From NCBI RefSeq assembly GCF_001949145.1, contig NW_019091906.1, positions 1 to 17,656 of the forward strand: a DNA stretch of 17,656 bases, written 5' to 3'. Positions 9,901 to 15,665 of this stretch are shown here, in pieces. The position numbers and the translations under genes are program-made. Every line of letters starts with the position of its first letter. Positions within the stretch are counted from its first letter, which is position 1. Origin of the DNA: Acanthaster planci (lineage: Eukaryota > Echinodermata > Asteroidea > Valvatida > Acanthasteridae). The notes below the pieces were generated by a model that was given only the letters and a program-made list of their open reading frames with translations, ran no database searches and was not told the DNA's origin.

Positions 9901-12900
9901 GTGTTAAATTAAATTGAAATAAGATGGTACCTTAAAAGGATAAGATTAATACTGTAAAAAACTGTGTAATAAGATATGCTTTCATATGTTGATTGTAAAA
10001 CAGGCCAATAGTTTTTCACAAAAAATAATTGTCTATGCTGATCTCATTCTTTTTTCTGATATGGTCTTTTAAGATGGCGCTTCTGATTCTGCTGTGAAGG
10101 ATTTCAAGGAGGAAATGCAGACAATGGCGAACATCAAGCCTCATCGTAACATCGTTTCTCTCTTGGGGGCGTGCTATCATGAAGGTATATCGTCAGCAAA
10201 TCTGTGTAATCTTATCAAATAGTGGTTTGCGGTCTGCGATAACACGAAACAGTATAGGCCTAATCTTTACAAGAACAAAACTGAATTCATGACAATTCCC
10301 CTTTTTAACGCACATTTAATATCAATTTCTATCAAAAACGTGACCTCGACTCAGGAAATTACATATACTAAGACAACCACATTATCTTGATCTTTACTTC
10401 AAACGTTTTCTTTTCGATGCTTTATTTTTAAATGCTGTGATTCTACATGGTCGGTTTTCAAGCAAAAGCTTTACCAGCCTCACATACTTTGGGGTCAAAG
10501 CGGCGCAGATAGTACAGACAACCTACTATGCATGCCTCACAGTGCAGCCAGCTATTGTGGAAATTGCAAGTTTGAAGTACGTCGTTCATTGTGTCCAGCA
10601 CTACCAGGGGTTCCTGGAGACAATAAAAACTTGTCCATGAACTGAACTAATACTACTGTTTCTTTCAAAGGGATTTTGCACGTCGCACTTGAATATCTTC
10701 CTAATGGCAACCTCCGAGATTATCTGAGGAGAAACCGCCCAAAGCAGGAACAAGGAAAGGAGCAAAACACCGAAACATCTCATTTGACTTCTTTAAACTT
10801 ATTGACATTTGGTGCAGATGTAGCAACAGGAATGGACCATCTTTCTAAGACAGGGGTTTGTTAAGAGCTTATATTTTCGGTTAATGTCGCAGTTCCATCA
10901 TTAGGTAAACAATTTATTTCATTTCCTTATTCAATGTGTATGTTTATGTTAGGGAAAACCACAATGATGCATTCTGACTGAGGTTAACGCTCTCAAGTCA
11001 ATGACTACCATTTGATACACCTGATAAATGTGGGAATAATTGTCAGTTACATTTCCCTTCAGATCATCCACCGTGACTTGGCTGCAAGGAATATTCTTCT
11101 TGCTGAAGACTTAACCGCCAAAGTCTCTGACTTTGGCCTTTCCAGAGGGGAGGATATCTATGTTCAGAAATCATCGGTAAACTAAAATAAACAAAATCAA
11201 AAGCCAGTAACTGCGATTTGCTACCGAAACAATAACTCGAAAAATTGTCATAGGTTTCTTATTTGGTTTCTCATTCGTAAAATGTGACGCCTCTTCGATG
11301 TGTCACTTCATTTTAAAGTAATAACTACATCTATGAAGGATTTTAAAATTAACAATTCACTTACAATTCATTTTGGCCAATAAATACCAGTAGTTTGATA
11401 AGAAATCGGGCAATCACAGTTCTGATCAGGAACGATTATCAAGTAGCTAAACGATTTCAGAAATAGGTGTCAGTAGTGAGCCTTTTTTTAATAGGTTTTA
11501 TCGTTTATTTCAATACGTCGGATTTGATCGCTTGTGACTGATTGTTTGGATGTGCGTGTGCGCGAAAACGTATAAGGGCCCCACCACTACTCAGCTCTGC
11601 CTAATCGGCCCTGTGACAATACGTCGGCTGGTTCACCGTCGAGTTTGTATTGGAAAAGAGAAAACTTAGATCTTTATTGGTTGGAGGTATTACTCAAGAT
11701 TTGTGTCCTGACGAAAAATTGCAAAGTGTGGGTGAAAAGCGTTTCTACAAATAAAAATTGTAAAAATTGTGTCACGGCCGTTCACTACAAAGTGACTCGG
11801 CAGACTTCCTTCCTTTTTTTCCTGAGAATGTCACGATTGGTTTGCAACTAGTGGCCGAATTTTAACGCAAAGATGCTTTCCCTTGTTTTCAGACACGGAT
11901 TCCAGTCCGCTGGTTGGCCATAGAATCCCTGACTCGTCGTATCTACAAGTCCAAGAGTGACGTGTAAGGATGAAAACCTGATTCTCGAGAAAGAATTTGT
12001 CCTTTATCAAAGACTGATGCCAATGCTTCCACTGTGAATTGATGTTACCGTCCAATAAGTGTATTGTCTATTTGAATTAGATTAAGAGAGCCAAAGTATG
12101 TACCAAGTGATAAAAAACTTTCGATATTTTCTAATTATTTCACGCTACATTGGAAGAACTTAATAGGGAGTAGGCCTAGTGAGAACTGTCCTGATAACAT
12201 TTAACAAAGAATAATGTATTGTTCATTTTTCGATTCTCAGATGGTCGTTTGGAATCCTGCTGTGGGAGATAGCAACATACGGTGGGTTGTAGCGTTTAAA
12301 ACGTTTCAATCAGTGTTGAATAAGAACCTACGACTAATTTTTGATTTACAAATGCTGTTTATCGCTTTTGCCAGGATCCACCCCATACCCTGGGATTGAG
12401 AGCAAGTCACTGGCTCAAAGATTGTTAGATGGATACCGCATGCCTAAGCCGGAAAACTGCACCGATGACATGTAAGAACTGTTGAGAAAGTGCAAGTTTC
12501 GATACTTCAGAAACGACTGGAATCGACTCTATTGGAATCGATTCCACTGTCAAACAGTCCAAAACGATTTATTTTGTGTTCCGCTATAAACCATTTCTTG
12601 GCTAATAAACCAGAAAAAATACTAAAAACGTTGAAATTCCATAATAAAAGAGCAGCGGTTTGCATTTCTCACACGATGAGTAAGTGTTTTCTTGCATTGT
12701 TTATAAAGCTATAATCTGATGCTGGAGTGTTGGCAGGAGATTCCAAGCAGACGTCCGACCTTTAAAGAAATCAACGAAGTTCTCGAGGACATGAGCGCCC
12801 ATTCGAATGAACAAGTAAATATGGTTCTGCAGTTCAAAGCGTACTATTTGGGTTTATTTATCAACTTTTACACTGATTCACCATATATCCAAAAACTACC

Positions 12901-13101
12901 CTACTTGCAGTGAATTGTTCAGTATGCTTTTCTTAACTTTCTTGCTCATTGAACATCTTTTAACTGAAAGGGTAAGTAAAAAAAATAAAATCAAATCTTC
13001 ATAAAAGTTTTAAATACCATATTCCCATTATTTTGCAGATTTACATGTCACCCACCATCTACGAAAACTTCATCATCAAGAAAGAATTCGACGATAACTA
13101 G
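657..13101 (+). CDS. Tie-like receptor tyrosine kinase with FN3 ectodomain (5' partial, 19 exons)
   Basis: This is a single-pass membrane receptor tyrosine kinase read from 19 exons: 657-938, 5482-5772, 6144-6361, 6689-6758, 6879-6985, 7461-7659, 7781-7880, 8201-8444, 8687-8726, 9076-9248, 9641-9869, 10074-10184, 10671-10855, 11063-11176, 11893-11963, 12241-12281, 12375-12471, 12709-12814 and 13039-13101. Phases match at every junction and give about 912 codons before TAG. Domain order is four FN3, a membrane-proximal FN3-like module, a transmembrane helix, a kinase and a short tail. Kinase signatures are all present: [32 protein letters not shown] and the RRPTF arginine, so an active enzyme is expected. 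From family knowledge, the activation-loop context [11 protein letters not shown] followed by IPVRW, and a tail with YMSP and YENF, resemble vertebrate Tie2. An FGFR- or RET-like orphan kinase is the alternative. The ligand is unknown. The gene starts upstream of the window, so signal peptide and any Ig or EGF domains are not visible. Confidence 0.85.
1085..1329 (+). repeat. Left terminal inverted repeat (245 bp)
   Basis: It matches the reverse complement of 5158-5402 with roughly seven differences by eye: an ACC/ATC change near the end, one extra C in the right copy, TTTTAATGG versus TTTCAACGG, GGTTACC versus GGGTACC, CATCGACC versus CATCAACC, and GCACCC versus GCGCCC. A TATATA-containing stretch, GGTAAATATATACC at about 1263-1276, could serve as a promoter. 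Confidence 0.95.
1481..2062 (+). CDS. Zinc-ribbon-like protein of the inserted element
   Basis: This is a 193-codon ORF beginning about 150 bases inside the left repeat, with A at -3 of the start ATG. Only the first ~110 residues look like real protein. They include [18 protein letters not shown], a C-x-H...CxxC arrangement like half or all of a small zinc ribbon, then a basic [10 protein letters not shown] segment. After about codon 110 the sequence turns into a low-complexity leader and a translated minisatellite (1918-2062), so the natural C-terminus or a splice donor may lie near 1800. I do not recognise the family. A DNA- or RNA-binding role, for example in transcription as for TFIIB-like ribbons, is a guess from the metal-binding motif. 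It is the first gene from the left end and may be read from the TIR. Confidence 0.5.
   Translation: MTDAELCHLLNLKEVHIAGSQKQSKPIPPCNHQILEIDERYACKHCGLIFGFASLTSFTPADMGDRYYKHHVWRKPPPPKSRKTLQKYNICFKNGEAGKIEYKLNQVFIIRPPLLLSFPIPIFPKSILCCTSRCRTGFIFAQISACRKLSHKVGTNWTQTESKTRTKLSHKVGTNWTQTRSKLGTVATNSVSN
1918..2165. repeat. Minisatellite built on CACAAACTG
   Basis: It is an irregular tandem array of short units such as CACAAACTGGGGAACTG, GAGTCACAAACTGG and GGACACAAACTG, with at least ten copies of ACAAACT. It lies between the zinc-ribbon ORF and the replication-like gene and extends the former's reading frame. Confidence 0.9.
2264..4195 (+). pseudogene. Frame-broken replication-initiator-like gene of the inserted element
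   Basis: Coding-like sequence of about 640 codons runs from ATG 2264 to TAG 4193-4195 but changes frame repeatedly. By eye: frame 2 to about 2750, frame 1 to about 3125 (with TGA at 2788), frame 3 to about 3385, frame 1 to about 3930 (stops at 3274, 3325, 3513 and 3519 lie between or in the pieces), then frame 2. The N-terminus is a K/Q/E-rich repeat. Three short motifs stand out: YSIDYTQDF near 2915, KVYNK near 3100 and TRIEV near 3230, in that order. From family knowledge this order resembles Rep_trans-type (PF02486) replication initiators, where an early acidic motif, a Y-[DN]-K and a [TW]-R-[IV]-E follow one another. The assignment is tentative. The C-terminal part holds a basic/acidic helix-rich stretch and [12 protein letters not shown], a CxxC that may bind metal. 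Most slips occur near A or G runs, so sequencing error is an alternative to decay, although the receptor exons show none. Confidence 0.5.
2286..2357 (+). repeat. 12-bp tandem repeat encoding a KQE-rich leader
   Basis: There are five or six units of AACCAAAACAGG and AACAAAAACAGG. Being 12 bp, the unit keeps the frame and encodes alternating KQEP and KQEQ at the start of the replication-like protein. Confidence 0.9.
4176..4557. repeat. Minisatellite built on TTCCAAAGTTTGTAGA
   Basis: It is a tandem array of related units of 12-18 bp, including TTCCAAAGTTTGTAGA, TTCCAAGTTTGTAGA, TTCCAAAGTTTTTCTAGG and TTCCAAGTTTTC. It sits exactly between two convergent genes, which both run into it: the + strand gene stops in its first unit, and the - strand gene loses its normal sequence at its edge. 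Confidence 0.93.
4545..5130 (-). pseudogene. Convergent unknown gene of the inserted element
   Basis: Two overlapping reading frames on the - strand carry protein-like sequence. The upstream part (about 5130 down to 4985) has [15 protein letters not shown], a single CxxC, then [13 protein letters not shown]. The downstream part (about 4985 to 4555) has [42 protein letters not shown] and [14 protein letters not shown]. They join at a run of about eleven T on the + strand (4974-4984), so a slip in that run probably broke one gene of about 190 codons. No start ATG is evident; the frame is open back into the right TIR. I do not recognise the family. The frame then stays open by chance through the minisatellite and antisense to the neighbour. 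Divergent or convergent gene order with terminal repeats is usual for small linear viruses and Polintons. Confidence 0.5.
5158..5402 (-). repeat. Right terminal inverted repeat (245 bp)
   Basis: This is the reverse complement of the left repeat at about 97% identity. Homology stops abruptly at CACTTCACT on both sides, which sets the inner boundary. It contains the mirrored TATATA segment at 5212-5225. The outer end abuts the duplicated hexamer. Confidence 0.95.
5482..5772 (+). CDS. Exon B: FN3 domain 2
   Basis: The acceptor is CATATTGCAG and the donor is GAAGCAG|GTGAAT, phase 1 on both sides. The 97-codon exon starts PTGPPTLV and contains TFTWSSPS, a YVYELSS C-strand and [16 protein letters not shown], a textbook FN3 F-G hairpin. 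It begins only 79 bases after the right end of the inserted element, so the insertion sits close to this acceptor without disturbing the splice signal that can be seen. Confidence 0.88.
5773..6143 (+). other. Intron between exons B and C
   Basis: It is a 371-bp intron with GTGAAT donor and CTACAG acceptor. It is AT-rich and I see no other feature in it. Confidence 0.75.
6144..6361 (+). CDS. Exon C: FN3 domain 3, first part
   Basis: The acceptor is CATTCTACAG (phase 1) and the donor is TTTCAG|GTTATT (phase 0). It contains [25 protein letters not shown] and a following YLFQ strand, which make the A to F strands of an FN3 domain. The reading frame stays open past the donor, but that extension has no FN3 character, while the next exon supplies the missing G strand. 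Confidence 0.8.
6362..6688 (+). other. Intron between exons C and D
   Basis: It is a 327-bp AT-rich intron with GTTATT donor and TTGCAG acceptor. No other feature is seen. Confidence 0.7.
6689..6758 (+). CDS. Exon D: FN3 domain 3, last part
   Basis: This is a 70-bp exon between acceptor TTCTTGCAG (phase 0) and donor ATTGGAG|GTGAAC (phase 1). It encodes [16 protein letters not shown], the F-G loop and G strand that complete the FN3 domain begun in exon C. It is too short to be found by ORF length, but its phases fit both neighbours and the motif is typical. Confidence 0.8.
6879..6985 (+). CDS. Exon E: FN3 domain 4, first part
   Basis: The acceptor is CCTTTTCAG (phase 1) and the donor is TACATA|GTACGC (phase 0). 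It encodes [11 protein letters not shown] and [19 protein letters not shown], the A to C strands of an FN3 domain, with an NLT glycosylation sequon. The second half is in the next exon across a 475-bp intron. Confidence 0.78.
7246..7291. repeat. 46-bp GC-rich palindrome in an intron
   Basis: A perfect 17-bp stem, GTGCCCGGCAGAAGGGC (7246-7262) against its reverse complement (7275-7291), surrounds a 12-base centre that itself contains the palindrome TAAGCGCTTA. Almost the whole 46 bases are self-complementary. It lies in the intron between exons E and F and is much richer in G+C than its surroundings. It could be a remnant of a small fold-back transposon or a transcribed hairpin; the sequence does not decide. 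Confidence 0.95.
7461..7659 (+). CDS. Exon F: FN3 domain 4, last part
   Basis: The acceptor is CTTCTGGCAG (phase 0). The exon continues the C strand with VEYRIL and holds [18 protein letters not shown], the E-F strands of FN3. Two phase-1 donors three bases apart are possible, AG|GTGGTG after 7659 or TG|GTGAAC after 7662. They differ by one glycine and the sequence alone does not decide between them. Confidence 0.8.
7781..7880 (+). CDS. Exon G: start of membrane-proximal FN3-like module
   Basis: The acceptor is ATTTCATCAG (phase 1) and the donor is ATCGA|GTAAGT (phase 2), a strong consensus site. The 100-bp exon encodes a proline-rich lead (IPPRPTL) and [10 protein letters not shown], an A-B strand pair that lacks the usual tryptophan. 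Joined in phase 2 to the next exon it gives a C-strand-like VIHVKRL, so the two exons form one domain. Confidence 0.7.
7881..8200 (+). other. Intron between exons G and H
   Basis: It is a 320-bp intron from GTAAGT to ACACAG. The frame upstream of the acceptor is open for some distance, but it shows no domain character and does not fit the phase of exon G. Confidence 0.7.
8201..8444 (+). CDS. Exon H: membrane-proximal module, RPTP-like core
   Basis: The acceptor is GGTACACAG with one base completing the split codon (phase 2), and the donor is GAAAGG|GTGAGT. It contains [24 protein letters not shown] and YNIRVGSLT. From memory of the family, this order (YxxAxF, FxxGD, YxGYxNxPL, Yxhxhxh) is typical of the last extracellular domain of LAR-class and related receptor tyrosine phosphatases. 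The start is chosen by phase: 8201 restores the C strand with no leftover bases. Confidence 0.78.
8687..8726 (+). CDS. Exon I: 40-bp exon closing the membrane-proximal module
   Basis: This short exon lies between acceptor TTCTACAG (phase 0) and donor ACTG|GTAAGT (phase 1). It encodes [14 protein letters not shown], a G strand followed by a linker. YSEPL matches the end of FN3-type domains, and both phases fit the neighbouring exons. Confidence 0.72.
8727..9075 (+). other. Intron between exons I and J
   Basis: It is a 349-bp intron from GTAAGT to TTGTAG. No feature is seen besides a T-rich stretch near 8938-8988. Confidence 0.7.
9076..9248 (+). CDS. Exon J: transmembrane segment and stop-transfer
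   Basis: The acceptor is TTTTTGTAG (phase 1) and the donor is GAAATG|GTGAGT (phase 0). A short polar linker precedes about 24 hydrophobic residues ([20 protein letters not shown] in the core), followed by the basic stop-transfer WRRRSLK. The rest is a polar juxtamembrane stretch on the cytoplasmic side. Confidence 0.85.
9249..9640 (+). other. Intron between exons J and K
   Basis: It is a 392-bp intron from GTGAGT to CCAAG. No other feature is seen. Confidence 0.7.
9641..9869 (+). CDS. Exon K: juxtamembrane region and kinase glycine loop
   Basis: The acceptor is CTTTCCAAG (phase 0) and the donor is CTAAAAG|GTAACA (phase 1). After a polar juxtamembrane part containing VIYED comes [19 protein letters not shown], the kinase start with an intact GxGxFGxV nucleotide loop, then AIKTLK with the ATP-binding lysine. 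The in-frame ATG at 9641 is codon 1 of the exon, not a translation start, because the exon continues phase 0 from the transmembrane exon. Confidence 0.85.
10074..10184 (+). CDS. Exon L: kinase helix C and N-lobe strands
   Basis: The acceptor is GTCTTTTAAG and the donor is CATGAAG|GTATAT, phase 1 on both sides. It encodes [11 protein letters not shown], the helix C with the glutamate that pairs with the ATP-binding lysine, then [14 protein letters not shown], a strongly conserved receptor kinase segment. Confidence 0.88.
10185..10670 (+). other. Intron between exons L and M
   Basis: It is a 486-bp intron from GTATAT to CAAAG. A reading frame at 10437-10640 has no kinase or other domain character and is treated as chance. 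Confidence 0.7.
10671..10855 (+). CDS. Exon M: kinase hinge and insert
   Basis: The acceptor is TTTCTTTCAAAG (phase 1) and the donor is ACAGGG|GTTTGT (phase 0, weak). It encodes [18 protein letters not shown] (hinge and helix D), a charged kinase insert of about 25 residues, then [19 protein letters not shown] (helix E). The donor is placed so that exon N begins directly with the catalytic loop. Confidence 0.82.
11063..11176 (+). CDS. Exon N: catalytic loop and DFG motif
   Basis: The acceptor is TTCCCTTCAG and the donor is TCATCG|GTAAAC, phase 0 on both sides. It encodes [13 protein letters not shown] and [26 protein letters not shown] is the receptor tyrosine kinase form of the catalytic loop. 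A single activation-loop tyrosine is visible, in DIYVQ. Confidence 0.92.
11177..11892 (+). other. Intron between exons N and O
   Basis: It is a 716-bp intron from GTAAAC to TTTCAG, the longest one apart from the intron holding the insertion. The word CAATACGTCGG occurs twice (near 11511 and 11617), bracketing about 100 bases, but no terminal repeats or coding signal were found. Confidence 0.65.
11893..11963 (+). CDS. Exon O: activation loop end and P+1 loop
   Basis: The acceptor is CTTGTTTTCAG (phase 0) and the donor is GACGT|GTAAGG (phase 2). It encodes [11 protein letters not shown], the tyrosine kinase P+1 signature, then YKSKSDV. The split valine codon is completed by the next exon, giving SDVWSFG. 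Confidence 0.88.
12241..12281 (+). CDS. Exon P: 41-bp kinase exon (helix F)
   Basis: This short exon lies between acceptor CGATTCTCAG (phase 2) and donor ACATACG|GTGGGT (phase 1). It encodes [13 protein letters not shown], the invariant kinase helix F. The phases fit both sides exactly. Confidence 0.85.
12375..12471 (+). CDS. Exon Q: kinase C-lobe
   Basis: The acceptor is CTTTTGCCAG (phase 1) and the donor is GACAT|GTAAGA (phase 2). It encodes [20 protein letters not shown] and [11 protein letters not shown], the usual TPYPG...GYRM.KP.NC receptor kinase stretch. Confidence 0.87.
12709..12814 (+). CDS. Exon R: end of the kinase domain
   Basis: The acceptor is TTTATAAAG with one base completing the split codon (phase 2), and the donor is GAACAA|GTAAAT (phase 0). 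It encodes [20 protein letters not shown], the kinase helix H-I signature with its conserved tryptophan and arginine. The start is chosen by phase. The acceptor has a weak pyrimidine tract. Confidence 0.83.
13039..13101 (+). CDS. Exon S: C-terminal tail with two tyrosine motifs and stop
   Basis: The acceptor is ATTATTTTGCAG (phase 0) and the exon ends at TAG 13099-13101. It encodes 20 residues beginning [18 protein letters not shown] fits the YxN pattern bound by Grb2-type SH2 domains. Spacing and residues resemble the Tie2 tail (YVNT...YEKF), which supports the family assignment. The motif reading is from family knowledge; binding is inferred. Confidence 0.75.
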   Translation: MYMSPTIYENFIIKKEFDDN

Positions 13102-14250
13102 GTCAATGCAATGGCCCATATCATATAAAGACTCATTGTGGAAATCATTCTGAGTGACTATTTGATTCCTTTCAATGTTTTGAGTTGGAAACATACTGAT
13201 ACAGAATTTTAAGAGCAAGCGATCAATAGGCATATATTCGTACATACACGGAAATACTCATACAGTAATAAATAAGTGTAGTTATCTTAATTCAATTGCA
13301 TAATGATTAGATTAGGTATTTTTGTATTTCATTTCATAGCAAAGGGCTCAAACCGCGTTTTGTGGATATTTTCTAATAAATAGCTATAGCTTCGATATCG
13401 TATGTAACCTTAGTATTTGAAATACCTGCTGGTAATTTACCTTCCACATATTTATAGTATTTAGTGCAGTTAAAGGTTTTTTTTCTGTTATTTTGTATCC
13501 CGTTTTGTTCGTCTTTGCAAGTTCAGATACCCTGATGATTTGTAATTTGATTGATGTGATTTGCATGCAGTGAATCTACTCTTTCGGTACCCTTTCGGAA
13601 GAGTTCTGATCATCATTATTCTGTCTACTTCATTTTGTCGTTTAAATTTGAACTGTATGCATTGCTTGGTAAAAACGTGTAAAGTGTGAAAAAATCTTAG
13701 ATTGAATTTCTTTTCCATTGAAACATTTCTTTTGGCTTTGAGTTAATTTTGAGAATTTTACACTTTACTTTCAAATTGTTGATTTGAATTTGAGTCAGGT
13801 GATTGACCTTATTTTTCACCTTGCTTTGTTATAATAAAGATTTCAATTTAAGTTACTTTAACTTGACTTTCGTTTGCCTTCAGAATTAGTTTGCTCTTCC
13901 CTTGTGCGTTACTTCATAGCCTGGTTTGAAAGTTCTCTCTTAAACTGCTCGATGGATTTGTACTTCAGGGTGTTATTGAATACTTATTCGTAAAACGGTT
14001 TAATAGTCAGTAACTCGTTTTCAAAAACCAAGCAAATGTTGTTGCACTACTATACACTACCAACGTTATTATTATTATTCGTTTGAAATTGTCTACAGTA
14101 AATTCTCGATAACATTGATTTCTAGAAAGTAAACTTTGATGTATATACTCAGATGTATAGGTCAAGCTGTGATTTTCGATATAAATAACTTTTTGTTATA
14201 TTTGTACTATTCTAAGAAGTTATTAATGAAATAAACCTGATGCAAATTAC
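13102..14250 (+). other. 3' untranslated region and candidate poly(A) signals
   Basis: No coding signal follows the TAG. AATAAA occurs at 13267-13272, 13375-13380, 13833-13838 and 14230-14235. The copy at 13833 is followed by T-rich and TG-containing sequence and is a reasonable main site, giving a 3' UTR near 750 bases. Without transcripts the true end is unknown. Confidence 0.45.
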
Positions 14251-14982
14251 GAATAGCAGCAGGAACACGGTACAAATTTGTCTGCATCGTAGACTTTGTT
14301 CAAGCCTTACAGTGTTGATAACACAATTAAATACCATGCGTAAAGGAAGGCAAAGCAGGTTTATAGACAATATTGTTTATTCACACTAACAAATTTACTT
14401 TCTTTATGTCATCAGCTGCAAAGTTTCGACAACACTAGCTTGGGGTCAGAAAAGCCACATTTAAAATGACGTTTTCCCGGTGTTTCTTCTTCTCATTTCC
14501 AAAGACCCTTCAAACTCGTTACTCACTTTATTAATCACACACTCATCGTGTTGAAACATAAGTGAACCTACAGACAGTGTCTTTCATGTATTGTCTATAC
14601 AGGTACCTATACCTCTACATAAAGGGAATGAAGCTTGCAAGTACAGCCTCTCTCTTAGCTCCATCTTACAAATAGACCCTTAAACAATGGTTGAACTCCA
14701 GGTGCACAGATCTTTTGAGTCGAATAGAAACGCAGCCTGGTAACCTTGGGAAAATTGCACTTTATATGCGTTATTAAACTTATAGCCAGGGAACTTCAGT
14801 TTCTTATAAGAACGTTTTGGAGGAACTAAATGTATCAATAGTAAAGCTAAACGCATCTCAGAGTTTCCGGGGAATAACTTAGCCCAATATTAGTGTGTTT
14901 CATTGTAACAGAGCCCTGCATTTTGTGTTGATGCCAAGCTGGAGTAGACGTAAGCTACAAATTTAATGTATGTCCCCAATTT
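14251..14982. other. Intergenic, nothing recognised
   Basis: No gene, repeat or RNA is seen. The part nearest 14983 may continue the decayed retrotransposon C-terminus, but no convincing motif is present. Confidence 0.5.
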
Positions 14983-15665
14983 CAACCAGCATGGGTGTGT
15001 AGGACTGTTTCAGGTACAGCCTTGATAGACTCTAAAATATCTTCCTGTCCCACAGCCGGCGGGGGGGGGCTTTGAGAGTTGGATACAAATTTCATTTGTT
15101 GAGTGGCAAGCTCGTCTATCAGTCTGGGTTCCACGGTCGAGAATGCCTTATGTAACTCCTAAGCACTGCATTTAAAGTTGATGCCACAGTCAGACAGTAT
15201 CTTGAAGGGTTTACGGCCTCTGCATGGACGCAAAATTGTCTGAAGGGGCATTAGGAAGGCGTCATCTCTGCAACTTCCTAGCACGTCTTGTACATTTACA
15301 GATATTGTATGTTCCAGCGCTCCTTAGTGCCTCTCCCTGTTTATTATCATGGGCCCAAAACAGCCAACTCCACATAGTGAAGAATGATGGCTTCCGTAGT
15401 CGCAAGTGTGCTGAGCACAAATCAACCATCTTTACAATGTCAGGATTGGCTCACCATCGTAGAAACCAGAAGCATCTGTACTGATGCTTATACGAGTTGC
15501 CTCTCATCTTCTCGGAACTTACTTACATCTATCTCTCCAAGCACACACTCTGGTCTGTACGTAGTGAAGTTGTTTCCTGCTAACATTTTGGATCAGAAGC
15601 TGGGTGATATGAACTGGATCCATGACAAACAGTGGACAATAATCACGCCAATTTATGAGATTTCT
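14983..15665 (-). pseudogene. Decayed BEL/Pao-like retrotransposon integrase fragment
   Basis: Pieces in shifting - strand frames follow the order of a BEL/Pao pol C-terminus. Near 15610-15555 is VHITQLLIQNVSRKQLH, matching the zinc-binding lead (vtrLii...H...lHaG). Near 15380-15335 is VELAVLGPMII, the first catalytic block with its aspartate degraded. Near 15255-15174 are DDAFLMPLQTILRP and ILSDCGINFKC, matching the DAFL.aLrrf and SDnGtNF blocks with the second aspartate kept. Near 15155-15000 are ELHKAF and QEDILESIKAV, matching the WERmIRSIK block with the glutamate kept. A TAG interrupts it near 15154, and a run of ten G (plus strand, 15060-15069) replaces the usual P.aPH region. The block order is from family memory. 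No LTRs were found, so it is an old internal fragment. Confidence 0.6.

Noticed and set aside
11511-11627. Repeated word CAATACGTCGG as ends of a small transposon
   Set aside because: The copies are in direct orientation, only about eleven bases long, and have no flanking duplication.
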